From: Kineobactrum salinum
GTDB lineage: Bacteria > Pseudomonadota > Gammaproteobacteria > Pseudomonadales > Halieaceae
Assembly: GCF_010669285.1 (NCBI RefSeq)
Contig: NZ_CP048711.1
Location: forward strand, 2,604,001 to 2,668,000
DNA: 64,000 bases
Reading direction: 5' to 3'
The position numbers and the translations under genes are program-made. Position 1 is the first letter of the stretch. Every line of letters begins with the position of its first letter. Below, in pieces: positions 19,435 to 29,147 of this stretch. The notes below the pieces were generated by a model. That model was given only the letters and a program-made list of their open reading frames with translations. It was not told the DNA's origin and did not search any database.

Positions 19435-21702
19435 ATGAATAAGAAACTCTGCGGCACTAAAATCAAAACAGGGAAGACCGGTGCGTTCGTTGGAACATTG
19501 GCTGCTATCACGGCATTGCACTCTCCAGGTTCTGCGGCGCAGAAGTTGGAACTGGAAGAGATAATTGTCACAGCGACAAAAACAGCGGAATCGGTGCGCG
19601 ATATTCCAATGAGTATCGAGGCATTTACCGGTGACAGCTTGTTGGACAGAGGTATCGTCGACGTAAAGGGTTTGTTTGATAGAACTGTTGGTGTCTCCTA
19701 CTCCAATAGCAGGACTGTAATTCGGTCCGTTGCTGCAAACACCGTATCGAACTATGTGGTGAGTGAAGAAACGGGTCGCTTCCTGGGAGACATATCTCTC
19801 AACCCGCCGTCAGTCAAAGGCGGATTGGCGGATTTCGATCCATTTGATATGTCATCGGTTGAAATTCTTAAAGGGCCACAAGCAACTCTTTTTGGTGGGG
19901 CTGCTTTAGCGGGCGCTGTTCGTTATGTTCCCAATTCCGTAAATCACAACGAATTCGAAGCCAGGCTCAGGATGGCCTACGGTGACGTGAGCGAGTCCGA
20001 TGACCATTTTATCTCCAAGTCGTTGATGTTGAATGTGCCGGTCTCTGAAGACTTCGGATTCCGGTTTGCAGCGACGGGGAACGATGTGCCGGGTCAAATT
20101 GACGATACTTTTTCCGGCAGAAATGACGTCAACTTCTCTGACACCGAGCAATACAGGGCTATTGCCGACTGGCAGCTCAGCGATCGGTGGGTTCTGACCG
20201 GTACTTACCAGAAATGGGAGAACGAATCCGAGACACCGTTTACAGACAACCCGGATGAATACACGATTTCTACTCGGCGATCCCCAGGTCCGAGTGAGAG
20301 TGAAGTTGAATTATTTGAGGGGCGGCTGGAGTATCTGGGCGAGACTTCCACTGTGACGGCTTTGGTAAGTCAGGTGGACAACACTTACAGTTGGGACATT
20401 GATCTGGTGCCTGTACTTGGGAGCGTGGGGATAATTCCAGATGCGATTACGCAACAAGATTTCATTGATTCAGAAGCCGATGTAACCAGCTACGAGCTAA
20501 GATGGTCAAGCAATTCTCCGATTGTTTCTTCCAGCTCATTTTTAAATGGATGGTCATATCTCTTTGGCCTTTACCGAATGGAGGCGGATCAGATCAAGAA
20601 AGAGGCTGTAGTGGTAACGGCACCGCCGGCCCTCGCTCCTTTCCTGCCCTTCATTGTGCCAGGGGTCCCGGTTGTTCCATTGGACAATGGTAACTTCGCT
20701 ACGATTCAGGATTCGAGGGCTGAAGTCGATGTAACTGAAACGGCGTTCTTCATGGATATCGGGAAGTCCTTTTTAGACGATAAAATTGATCTGGATCTCG
20801 GGTTGCGCTATGCGGACTCGAGCGTTGATAGTGATGTGTACGACGTTTTCAGTGGCTCGATAGAAAATTTGAGAAAGTTCAGTGATGACGATGACCGCAT
20901 CAACCCAAGTGTCGCTATCACCTGGAATATAGAGGACGATGTTTCGTTGCGGGCCAGTGCATCGGAAGGGTTTCGTTATGGTGGCGCTAACGCTATACCA
21001 ACTAGTGAGCGTGAGGCTGAGGGAATCCCTGACACATTCGGCTCGGATTCGCTGTGGAACTATGAGCTGGCCTTACGCAGTGATTGGTTGGATCGCACCC
21101 TGCGATTTGATGCAACTGCATTCCAAATTAACTGGGACGACCTTCAAATCGTACAAATAAGTGATGCCGCTCTCAACTATGTTGACAATGTGGGAGGCGC
21201 TGAAATCCAGGGGCTTGAGTACTCTTTGCAATACGTCGTTCCTGAGAATACACAATGGGTGCCTGATGGGCTTTGGCTGACAGTAAGTAATGCCAATATA
21301 ATGTCCGAAACGACCGAAGCTTTTCAATCCAGTGGATCGACTGTGGAGAAGGGTTCCGAGCTTCCCCTTTCGCCAAAGCGAACAACTGCGGTTGAAATTG
21401 GCTGGTCAGGCAACATGAATAATTTTGAGATGAGTCTTTCTGCAAATTACAAGTACTCAGGCGACCGGAAGAACGACTTGCTTGGTACCCGGCGTTTGCC
21501 TTCCTATGAATTGTGGGGCCTGTCCGCAAGGGTGTCGAATGATGCGTGGTATCTGCGGCCAGCAATAGGCTTGACGGTTACAAATTTGACTAATGAAGTA
21601 TTCTCGCATACCGCCATTCCAGGAATTTTGAACCCGCTGGCGACTACTTATGTTCTTGGGGCTCCAAGAACAATTGCTTTGAACTTCGAAATTAGTCTAT
21701 AG
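19435..21702 (+). CDS. TonB-dependent outer membrane receptor
   Basis: 755-residue outer membrane transporter. ATG 19435 follows AGGAG at eight bases; an upstream in-frame ATG at 19396 lacks such a site. The signal region ends near PGSAAQ, followed by the TonB box-like LEEIIVTATK, a plug domain (SVRDIPMSIEAFTGDSLLD; VEILKGPQATLFGGAALAGA) and a 22-strand-type barrel ending in ALNFEISL, with the terminal aromatic position taken by Leu. It probably imports the hydrophobic substrate of the surrounding catabolic genes; the ligand is not predictable. Confidence 0.9.
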   Translation: MNKKLCGTKIKTGKTGAFVGTLAAITALHSPGSAAQKLELEEIIVTATKTAESVRDIPMSIEAFTGDSLLDRGIVDVKGLFDRTVGVSYSNSRTVIRSVAANTVSNYVVSEETGRFLGDISLNPPSVKGGLADFDPFDMSSVEILKGPQATLFGGAALAGAVRYVPNSVNHNEFEARLRMAYGDVSESDDHFISKSLMLNVPVSEDFGFRFAATGNDVPGQIDDTFSGRNDVNFSDTEQYRAIADWQLSDRWVLTGTYQKWENESETPFTDNPDEYTISTRRSPGPSESEVELFEGRLEYLGETSTVTALVSQVDNTYSWDIDLVPVLGSVGIIPDAITQQDFIDSEADVTSYELRWSSNSPIVSSSSFLNGWSYLFGLYRMEADQIKKEAVVVTAPPALAPFLPFIVPGVPVVPLDNGNFATIQDSRAEVDVTETAFFMDIGKSFLDDKIDLDLGLRYADSSVDSDVYDVFSGSIENLRKFSDDDDRINPSVAITWNIEDDVSLRASASEGFRYGGANAIPTSEREAEGIPDTFGSDSLWNYELALRSDWLDRTLRFDATAFQINWDDLQIVQISDAALNYVDNVGGAEIQGLEYSLQYVVPENTQWVPDGLWLTVSNANIMSETTEAFQSSGSTVEKGSELPLSPKRTTAVEIGWSGNMNNFEMSLSANYKYSGDRKNDLLGTRRLPSYELWGLSARVSNDAWYLRPAIGLTVTNLTNEVFSHTAIPGILNPLATTYVLGAPRTIALNFEISL

Positions 21703-21856
21703 GTGCTTGGGTATACATACCTGTGCTTCGCTTGGTGTTGAGCAGCTGGAGGTGGTAGTCCATGACTACCGCTCCCATTAATAGGCCGAGTAAAGAATCT
21801 GCCTCCGCAGACCTTGTCTCGCTATACAGCACAATAGACTATCCGGATCATTGATC

Positions 21857-22768
21857 ATGCTTCAAGAGTTCTTCCAAAACTATTCAAGCTACGAGTACTT
21901 CCTCGCGTCTGGACAGTTGTTTCTGGCTATGCTTGGAATGGGTTCATTGCTTTCGATAGCTGATTTTCTACTGGAAATACGCAACCCTCGTGGATTGATT
22001 ACCGGGCTTGGGTTCCAATGGGTATGCGTACCCGTCATTGCGCTGGTAGTTGCGAATTCTCTCTCGGTTCCAACTGGAATCGCTGTAGGCCTGGTATTGA
22101 TTGCGGCTGTTCCTGGTGGGTCATTGTCAAATATTCTAACTTTAGTTGGCCGCGGCAATATTGCCCTATCAATATCCTTGACCGCAATAACTACGGTGGC
22201 TTCACTTTTCGTCATCCCGTTAGTGCTGGAACTGCTGGTCGGGCAGTATATGCCAGATGACTTTGAGATGCCGACAGCGAGAATATTTCGGGAAATAACT
22301 TTCACGTTACTGATGCCGCTTTCAGCGGGGATGCTGATTCGGCATTTTGCTGGCCCGGAACGAAGCGCCAAATTCTCAAAGTTTGTTATCCATATTAGCC
22401 TGGTGTTTCTATTCGGAATAATACTTGGCGCTATTGGCAGCGGGCGAATGGATGCCAATACATACGGTGAAATTGGCATTATCTCCATGTTTCTATTTGG
22501 GATTGTAGTGCAGGTTTCTGCGGTGGCAGTTAGCAGAATTGCAGGTATATCGCTAAGAGATGGTCTTGCCATCGTCATTGAGGCTACGTTCAGAAACATG
22601 AGCTTGGCAATGGCAATCAAGGCGATTGTATTTCCAGCCCAGGAGCTTGGAGTGGACCCCATCGCTGACGGGGTATTGTTTACGATAATAATGTATGGAG
22701 GGATATGCCTGCTCCTGGTGGTATTTCCTGTGGTATTCGCACGAAAGCGGTCTCCTGCAATCGCATGA
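21857..22768 (+). CDS. BASS family (bile acid:Na+ symporter-like) transporter
   Basis: 303-residue inner membrane protein with nine to ten hydrophobic segments and the BASS family pattern: GLGFQWVCVPVIALVVA, AAVPGGSLSNILTLVGRGN and FRNMSLAMAI. The family imports organic acids, including bile acids and oxoacids, with sodium. ATG 21857 is chosen over the TTG at 21851; the ribosome site is weak. Lying after the TonB receptor, it would complete uptake across the inner membrane. The 271 bases that follow (22769-23039) show no gene. Confidence 0.85.
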   Translation: MLQEFFQNYSSYEYFLASGQLFLAMLGMGSLLSIADFLLEIRNPRGLITGLGFQWVCVPVIALVVANSLSVPTGIAVGLVLIAAVPGGSLSNILTLVGRGNIALSISLTAITTVASLFVIPLVLELLVGQYMPDDFEMPTARIFREITFTLLMPLSAGMLIRHFAGPERSAKFSKFVIHISLVFLFGIILGAIGSGRMDANTYGEIGIISMFLFGIVVQVSAVAVSRIAGISLRDGLAIVIEATFRNMSLAMAIKAIVFPAQELGVDPIADGVLFTIIMYGGICLLLVVFPVVFARKRSPAIA

Positions 22769-23039
22769 AACTCCAGAAGTGTTCTAAGCGATATTGCAGT
22801 GGGATTCAATACTAAGCCTGAACTTGCGCCTCCAGAGTGACAGCCAACAGCCCCTCTAAAAAATTAAATTCAATATATAGAATAATACATTCACATTGAC
22901 GAATATTGTTGTGTGATGTAGTCTATGGATGGTGAGAACGTGCCTCTTCAACTGAATATGATTTAGCAACAGATATTCCATCCCAGGCTTCCAGGCTCGC
23001 TTTGATCTACATAAAGAAACAATCAAAGGAGATAGTAAA

Positions 23040-23891
23040 TTGTCACTACAGTATCCGGAGTACAACTATATTCTTGTCGATCACCCCGAAGACTCGTTGT
23101 TGCGAATAACCCTGGATCGCCCAGAGAAGCGCAATGCACTAAGCAACAAACTGCGTAGTGAGCTGTTCGATGCACTTGAGCGTGCCGACAGGGACAGCAA
23201 TGTACGAGTAATAATTATTCGAGGTGCGGGCAAATGTTTTTCAGCTGGTTACGATCTCTCATCTGATCCAAGTCAGGATTTACCGTATCACACAGCGGGT
23301 AGTGACGGATTTTGGCCCCGTCATGTCGTTGATGGCTGCTTCAAGATATGGGATCTCAGCAAGCCGGTCATAGCCCAGGTACATGGCTACTGTTTGGCTG
23401 GCGGCTCGGAATTGGCAGCAGCGTGTGATCTCGTATGTATAGCGGATACCGCGCAGGTCGGGTATCCGCCCGTTCGTTCAATTAGCCCTCCTGACAATCA
23501 GTTCTTTCCGTGGATGATCGGAATGAGGCGCGCAATGATGCTGATGCTGACAGGTGATGCCATGACGGGGCAGCAAGCTGTTGACTTCGGCTTTGCCAAT
23601 TTGGTTTTCCCGGAGTCAGATCTGGAGTCAGGTACGCTCGCTCTTGCGCAGCGGGTAGCCAAAATCCCACCTGACCTGCAGCAAATGAACAAGCGCTCCG
23701 TTCACAGGCAGATGGACGCCATGGGTATGCGCGCCGGAATTCGAGCGGGAACGGAAATGCAAGCGCTTGCCATGCACTCAGCCACAACCCAAGCATATAT
23801 CCAGGAAATGATGACTGGTTTGACCACAGCGTTATCCAAGCGTGACGCGGAATTTGGTGACTATCGCGAGTCAAAGTCCGATCCCGAATGA
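23040..23891 (+). CDS. Enoyl-CoA hydratase/isomerase (crotonase) family protein
   Basis: 283-residue crotonase-fold enzyme. TTG 23040 is supported by a strong AAAGGAG nine bases upstream. The CoA and oxyanion-hole blocks are clear: RPEKRNALS, GKCFSAGYDL and HGYCLAGGSELAAACDL with the first catalytic Glu. The second Glu of classical hydratases is missing: the aligned stretch reads VGYPPVRSISPPDNQFF. It may therefore be an isomerase, hydrolase or lyase rather than a standard hydratase. It leads a run of genes to 29147. Confidence 0.88.
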   Translation: MSLQYPEYNYILVDHPEDSLLRITLDRPEKRNALSNKLRSELFDALERADRDSNVRVIIIRGAGKCFSAGYDLSSDPSQDLPYHTAGSDGFWPRHVVDGCFKIWDLSKPVIAQVHGYCLAGGSELAAACDLVCIADTAQVGYPPVRSISPPDNQFFPWMIGMRRAMMLMLTGDAMTGQQAVDFGFANLVFPESDLESGTLALAQRVAKIPPDLQQMNKRSVHRQMDAMGMRAGIRAGTEMQALAMHSATTQAYIQEMMTGLTTALSKRDAEFGDYRESKSDPE

Positions 23892-23933
23892 ATCAATGAA
23901 TCGCTAAATTCAAGGTTACTAAACGGTACTACT

Positions 23934-25436
23934 ATGACGACACAAACACTTGAGGCGGTGCGGACCCCCAAGCCAGTTGGCCATGTATTCAGCTATCTCT
24001 CTGAAATGGAGCCAGATCGGCCATTGCTCACTATAGAGGGGCGAACTGTCACGAGGGCGGAGTTTGACATGTCTACCAATCGTCGAGCTCATGCATTGGC
24101 TGAAAAGGGCGTCCAGCAATTCGATTTTGTGACGATTGCACTGCCAAACTGCCTGGAATTCTACGAATTTGTCGTCGCAGTGTGGAAGTTGGGTGCTACA
24201 CCGAATCCCGTTTCGCCGAGATTACCCAAGGCTGAGTTGCGGGACATAGTGGAAATAGCGAATCCACGATTGGTGATATGTCAGAACGTCGAAGAACTTG
24301 AGGGTGTGCTAACCGTTTCTCCTGAACTGGGTTCGGATGTTTCGCTGCCAAGCTCACCTCTTCCAGAGAAAAAGCCGGAGTACTGGAAAGCCATGACAAG
24401 TGGCGGAAGTACAGGCCGACCGAAACTCATCATTGACCATCAGGAAGCAGTTTGGATACCTGACGAGCCGTTGCCCTTCCAGCGATCTGGCGCGACGTAC
24501 ATCAATCCAGGCCCTCTCTACCACAACGCGCCATTCCATTTTATGTTCTCTGCGCTATTCGGTGGAGGTCATGTCGTGGAAATGACGAAGTTTGATCCGC
24601 TTAAATTCCTGGAGCTTGTTGAGCAGTATCGGGTGAATTGGGTCGTTCTTGTTCCGACAATGATGCGGCGAATCTGGGCGGCAAAACAAGAGCAGGAACG
24701 GGATTTCGATGTTTCGTCACTGGAATTCGTGCTTCACACCGCTTCCGCCTGTCCCGTGCCACTTAAGGAGAACTGGATTAATTGGCTTGGGCCAGAAAAA
24801 ATATTTGAAGTATATAGCGGTACCGAGCGTTCAGGCGTTTGTTTTATCACAGGGCAAGAGTGGCTAGAGCACAAAGGTTCAGTCGGTAAGCCGGTTGGTT
24901 GCAAGATGAAGGTGCTCGACGAAGACGGCAATGAAGTAGGGCCGGGCGAGATAGGTGAAATATACTTCCTGGCAGAGAATGGAAAGAACTCTACATACCA
25001 CTATGTTGGTGCTGAGGCCAAGACCCAGGGAGATTGGGAGTCACTGGGTGATCTGGGATATGTGGATGAGGATGGCTACTTGTATATTGCTGACCGTCGT
25101 GTCGACATGATCGTAAGTGGGGGTGCCAACATCTTCCCTGCAGAAGTGGAGGGTGCCCTGGAGCAGCATCCAGGTGTCGCATCCGTCGCTGTCATTGGTC
25201 TTCCGGATGAAGATCTGGGAAATCGGGTTCATGCCATAGTGCAGCCAAAAGCTGAATGGCGGGATACTCTCACAGAGGATGTGTTGAGAGAACATCTGTC
25301 TTCATTATTGGTGCTATACAAAACCCCGAGGACCTATGAATTTGTTGAAGATGCGTTGAGAGATGATGCTGGAAAAGTGCGTCGTAGTAAGCTTCGTGAA
25401 GAAAGAATGAGTCTGACTGCCAAGGTCCAGGTCTGA
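23934..25436 (+). CDS. Acyl-CoA synthetase, AMP-binding family (bile acid-CoA ligase-like)
   Basis: 500-residue adenylate-forming ligase that couples a carboxylic acid to CoA through an acyl-AMP. Motifs: the P-loop TSGGSTGRPKL, YSGTERSGVCF, LGDLGYVDEDGYLYIADR and VSGGANIFPAEVE. A C-terminal catalytic Lys lies near DDAGKVRRSKLRE. Overall it is closest in style to BaiB-type ligases acting on steroid or other bulky acids, which is a family impression rather than proof. It would activate the acid made by the aldehyde dehydrogenases. Confidence 0.88.
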   Translation: MTTQTLEAVRTPKPVGHVFSYLSEMEPDRPLLTIEGRTVTRAEFDMSTNRRAHALAEKGVQQFDFVTIALPNCLEFYEFVVAVWKLGATPNPVSPRLPKAELRDIVEIANPRLVICQNVEELEGVLTVSPELGSDVSLPSSPLPEKKPEYWKAMTSGGSTGRPKLIIDHQEAVWIPDEPLPFQRSGATYINPGPLYHNAPFHFMFSALFGGGHVVEMTKFDPLKFLELVEQYRVNWVVLVPTMMRRIWAAKQEQERDFDVSSLEFVLHTASACPVPLKENWINWLGPEKIFEVYSGTERSGVCFITGQEWLEHKGSVGKPVGCKMKVLDEDGNEVGPGEIGEIYFLAENGKNSTYHYVGAEAKTQGDWESLGDLGYVDEDGYLYIADRRVDMIVSGGANIFPAEVEGALEQHPGVASVAVIGLPDEDLGNRVHAIVQPKAEWRDTLTEDVLREHLSSLLVLYKTPRTYEFVEDALRDDAGKVRRSKLREERMSLTAKVQV

Positions 25437-25539
25437 TATGAACGTCGAAGTGGGCGCCAGTGAGTTTGGGCTTTTAACTCACAGAATTCTAAATGTCTGG
25501 CTTGCCAACACTACAGTACTGCGTCGTTGATTATAGCCA

Positions 25540-27222
25540 ATGAATAACTTGGTTGAGTCTTTTCAGGAGGTCGTTGGTAGAAAACATGTCCTCATAACGG
25601 AGACTGACAAGCAAAATTTCCTGAAAGGCTATCGCTATGGGGCTGGCGAGGCGCTCGCGGTAGTCCGTCCAGGTAGCTTGCTACAGCTATGGCGAATAGT
25701 TCAGTTGTGTCTAAAATCCCATGCAATTATTGTCATGCAGGCAGCAAACACCAGCCTGACGGGAGGCGCGACACCACATGGGGTCTACGACCGCGAAGTG
25801 GTTTTGGTAGAGACTCTACGCCTTCGCCAAATCCATATTCTTGGCAAAGGCGAACAAGTTGTTTGTCACCCAGGCGCCACATTACACTGTCTCGGACAGG
25901 AATTAGAGCCATATGGACGCGATCCGCATTCGGAACTTGGTTCGTCCTGCCTGGGGGCGTCAGTCATGGGTGGTGTTTGCAACAATTCGGGTGGTGCGCT
26001 GGTTCGTCGCGGGCCAGCATACACGGAAGCGGCACTATATGCGCGTGTAAACGGTCGAGGTGAGCTAGACCTCGTAAACGATCTTGATATTGACCTTGGA
26101 TGCAATCCGGAAGAAATACTCAGGCGATTGGAAGATGGGGAATTCGAAAAATCCAATATATCCAGGTGCAAGCATACATGTTCCGCTGAGCGTTATATTG
26201 ATCAGGTTTCGAAGATAGATGATCCCTCTCCCGCAAGGTTCAATGCAAATCCAGAATATCTGCATTCAGCGTCTGGTAGTGCCGGTCGGATAATTGTCTT
26301 TGCTGTACGGTTAGATACGTTCCCAAAGTCAAAAAAAACCCGTTTCTTTCACATTGCCACCAATTCGGCCGACGATTTAACCCTGCTAAGGCGTAGCATG
26401 CTGAAGGACGGAGCATGCGTGCCGATCTCAGCCGAGTATCTCAGCAAGGAGGTTTTTGATCTATCATTTCGTTACGGGAAAGACACTTTCCTTGCAGTTC
26501 GCTACCTGGGGACCCACCGGCTTCCGGCGCTATTTCGTTTTCGACGTTTCGCGGACAGAGTGTTAACGCAAATAAAGCCCGGCCTTCGCCACGGAAGTGA
26601 TCGAGTCCTGCAGTTCCTGTCCAAGTATCTGTTTCCAGCACATTTGGATAGACAATTGCGCCGTGTAGGTGAAAAGTATGCGCATCATCTCTTTCTAAAA
26701 GTAGACGATGAACAAACTCAGTTCATTCAGGATTTGGTGAATACCAGGTTTTGTAAATCAAATATCTATGTACAGTTATGCTCTGAAACGCAAGCACGCG
26801 ATCTGGCACTTCATCGATTTGCTGCTGCAGGAGCGGCCATACGGTATTCGGTTCTCAACGAACGACGCCTGGGAGAGCTGATTGCACTGGACGTCGCACT
26901 GCCAAGGAACACGTCCGAGTGGAATGATCTAATACCCAACGATCTTCGGGACCAGGTTGACGGAGCGTTTCTCTACGGACACTTCTTCTGTCATGTATTT
27001 CATCTCGATATTGTTCTAAAGCGGGGAACTGTTTCAAGCGAATTCAAGGAAAGAATGCTTGGAGAATTTGAAGACCGGGGCGCTGAATGTCCGGCCGAGC
27101 ATAATGTTGGACATCTATACAAGGCCAAACCCGAGCTTTGCGCCTTCTACAGAGAGCTTGATCCTACAAATTCGCTGAACCCGGGTATCGGCCAAACGTC
27201 GCGCAATGAAAGCTGGGCATAA
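25540..27222 (+). CDS. dld: Quinone-dependent D-lactate dehydrogenase
   Basis: 560-residue FAD enzyme closely matching E. coli Dld (571 residues), a peripheral membrane enzyme oxidising D-lactate to pyruvate and feeding electrons to quinone. Shared blocks include MQAANTSLTGGATPHG, GSSCLGASVMGGVCNNSGG, RGPAYTEAALYARVN, HRFAAAGAAIRYSV, GHFFCHVFH and AEHNVGHLYKA. The start at 25540 agrees with the family N-terminus. Its presence inside an acyl-CoA catabolic run is unexpected: it may oxidise a 2-hydroxyacid product of the pathway or a modified substrate. Confidence 0.9.
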   Translation: MNNLVESFQEVVGRKHVLITETDKQNFLKGYRYGAGEALAVVRPGSLLQLWRIVQLCLKSHAIIVMQAANTSLTGGATPHGVYDREVVLVETLRLRQIHILGKGEQVVCHPGATLHCLGQELEPYGRDPHSELGSSCLGASVMGGVCNNSGGALVRRGPAYTEAALYARVNGRGELDLVNDLDIDLGCNPEEILRRLEDGEFEKSNISRCKHTCSAERYIDQVSKIDDPSPARFNANPEYLHSASGSAGRIIVFAVRLDTFPKSKKTRFFHIATNSADDLTLLRRSMLKDGACVPISAEYLSKEVFDLSFRYGKDTFLAVRYLGTHRLPALFRFRRFADRVLTQIKPGLRHGSDRVLQFLSKYLFPAHLDRQLRRVGEKYAHHLFLKVDDEQTQFIQDLVNTRFCKSNIYVQLCSETQARDLALHRFAAAGAAIRYSVLNERRLGELIALDVALPRNTSEWNDLIPNDLRDQVDGAFLYGHFFCHVFHLDIVLKRGTVSSEFKERMLGEFEDRGAECPAEHNVGHLYKAKPELCAFYRELDPTNSLNPGIGQTSRNESWA

Positions 27223-27444
27223 ATATCAACAGTCGGAAAGCGCTGTCAATTGAAAAAGCCTTCCGAGACTTTTTCAACAACCTGCTAGAGGTAGAAACTG
27301 CAGTTTACACAGGTAGTCAAGCTACAACCATGCAATCTCGGTCCAGGAACAGGTGCGCTGAGAACCCAGGACCAGCATCGTCAAGCTTGAAAAAATGTAC
27401 TTGGCACCGGTAATAAAGTCTTGAATAGGAGGAGTATTGTTCAC

Positions 27445-28635
27445 ATGAATAATCGTAGCTTACGAGGCAAAGTAGCGGCTGTTGGGGTTGGGGAGACAAC
27501 CTATTACCGCCACGGAGAGTCTCCAGATCCTGAATTCGTTTTATGTCTAAAAGCAATTCTCGCCGCTTGCTCAGACGCGGGAGTCGACCCTCGTGCTATC
27601 GATGGGTTTGCGTCGTTTAGCGATGACCGAAACGATCCAATGTCGCTCGCAACAGCATTGGGAATAGATGAACTAAAGTTTTCGAACATGCAGTGGGGTG
27701 GTGGCGGCGCCGGTGTGGCTGGGGCCGTAGCTAATGCTTCGGCGGCAATCGTAGGAGGCCTGGCTGATTGTGTAGTTGTCTACAGGGCGCTTGCTCAAGG
27801 TCAGTTTGGCCGATTTGGTCAGGGTCCACAGGTACCCGGCGTCCCAAGCGAATATGCTCTGGCATTGTCCTATGGGCAGATGTCGCCTGCTCAGTTTTTT
27901 GCACCTAAAGCAATGCGGTTCATGCATGAACATGGTATCGGCCAGGAGGCGCTTCGGGCGATATCGATGGCGTCCTACCATCATGCACAGACCAATCAAA
28001 GGGCTGTCATGTATGGCAGGCCGTTAACGGAGGAAAAATACGACAGTTCACGCTGGATTGCTGAACCCTTCCACCTATACGATTGCTGTCAGGAAAATGA
28101 CGGTGCAGCGGCAATAATTCTGGTGTCTGCAGATAGAGCCAGGCACCTTAAGCAGAAACCAGCATATATTCTGGGTGCAGCGATTGGGTCATCGTATAGG
28201 GTACCGAGTTCTCCAGCCGCCGAATTTTCCTCAAAAAACTATGCGAGTTCGCATTTCGGCCAAGCTGCCAAACGCCTGTATGAAATGGCGCAGTTGAAAC
28301 CCGGTGATATTGATGTTGTTCAGTGCTACGAGAACTTTACGGGCGGCGTTCTGATGTCGCTCGTAGAGCATGGTCTATTCGCACCTGAGGAAGCCATGGA
28401 AGTATTGCAACTCGAAAATTTGCTTGCTCCTGGCGGGAAAATGCCGCTTAACACTAGCGGTGGAAACCTGGCAGAGTGCTATATGCATGGGCTTGGATTA
28501 CAGATAGAGGCTATTCGGCAGCTCAGGGGGCAGTCAACGAATCAGGTGCCTGATGTAAATGTTTCGCTGGCGGTTGGAGGTCCAATGTCTCCGCCTGTCA
28601 GTACGGCTCTATACGGTTCAGAGGAGGCACTTTAA
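27445..28635 (+). CDS. Thiolase-like lipid-transfer protein, candidate acyl-CoA aldolase
   Basis: 396-residue thiolase-fold protein. ATG 27445 follows AGGAGGAG at good spacing. The usual nucleophile Cys is absent (FSNMQWGGGGAGVAGAV), as is the GHP His (LNTSGGNLAECYMHG), and the C-terminal CxG is LAVGGPM. Such losses typify Ltp2/SAL-type aldolases, which pair with a DUF35 protein and cleave a hydroxyacyl-CoA side chain by retro-aldol reaction. A DUF35 gene follows with a one-base overlap. The thiolase fold and pairing are seen; the aldolase role is inference. Confidence 0.85.
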   Translation: MNNRSLRGKVAAVGVGETTYYRHGESPDPEFVLCLKAILAACSDAGVDPRAIDGFASFSDDRNDPMSLATALGIDELKFSNMQWGGGGAGVAGAVANASAAIVGGLADCVVVYRALAQGQFGRFGQGPQVPGVPSEYALALSYGQMSPAQFFAPKAMRFMHEHGIGQEALRAISMASYHHAQTNQRAVMYGRPLTEEKYDSSRWIAEPFHLYDCCQENDGAAAIILVSADRARHLKQKPAYILGAAIGSSYRVPSSPAAEFSSKNYASSHFGQAAKRLYEMAQLKPGDIDVVQCYENFTGGVLMSLVEHGLFAPEEAMEVLQLENLLAPGGKMPLNTSGGNLAECYMHGLGLQIEAIRQLRGQSTNQVPDVNVSLAVGGPMSPPVSTALYGSEEAL

Positions 28636-29147
28636 TGTCTAATTCATATATACCCACTGATGGTTCTGGTCCTGAGAGTGAAGATGCAGATGAAGTGAGT
28701 TCGTTAGCAAACTATTACCTTCCTGCGGGTTTACCAGGTCCGTTAATTGGACCTAATGATCTGTACGCTCCCTACTGGAACGGTACCCGCGATGAAAAGC
28801 TAATGATTCAAAGGAACCCAAGTACCGGCGTTTACCAATGGCCTCCCCAATGGATCACTCATGATACCCAGAGTTTTGATATAGATTGGGTCCAGGTAGA
28901 GGGCAAAGGGGTTTTATACAGCTGGACCCGTGTCTGGCATCCAGTGCACCCCATTTTGAAGGACTCATGCCCATATATAGTTGTGGTTGTAGAACTCCCA
29001 CACGCTGGCGGTATTCGTATGCTTGGGAACTTACTAGGTGATCCGCAGCAGGATGTGGAAATTGGCGCGGAGTTAGAGGCGGTTTTCGAGCATCATAATG
29101 ACGCCTCCCAACCATTTACCTTGGTACAATGGCGAAAGATTGCCTAG
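28635..29147 (+). CDS. DUF35 OB-fold protein, partner of the thiolase-like protein, without zinc-ribbon cysteines
   Basis: 170-residue protein whose C-terminal half is a DUF35 OB fold (VEGKGVLYSWTRVWHP; PYIVVVVELPHAGGIRMLGNL). The preceding rubredoxin-like segment normally has CxxC pairs; here it reads LMIQRNPSTGVYQWPPQWI, so the zinc ligands are lost. The ATG overlaps the stop of the thiolase-like gene by one base. Partners of this type bind Ltp2 or thiolases and are needed for activity. The TAG stop lies in the CTAG border of the repeat that follows. Confidence 0.82.
   Translation: MSNSYIPTDGSGPESEDADEVSSLANYYLPAGLPGPLIGPNDLYAPYWNGTRDEKLMIQRNPSTGVYQWPPQWITHDTQSFDIDWVQVEGKGVLYSWTRVWHPVHPILKDSCPYIVVVVELPHAGGIRMLGNLLGDPQQDVEIGAELEAVFEHHNDASQPFTLVQWRKIA

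Noticed and set aside
21889-22809. Minus-strand open frame of 306 codons opposite the BASS transporter
   Set aside because: The plus-strand product has membrane helices and family motifs; the antisense product is Ser/Thr/Pro-rich without recognisable features.
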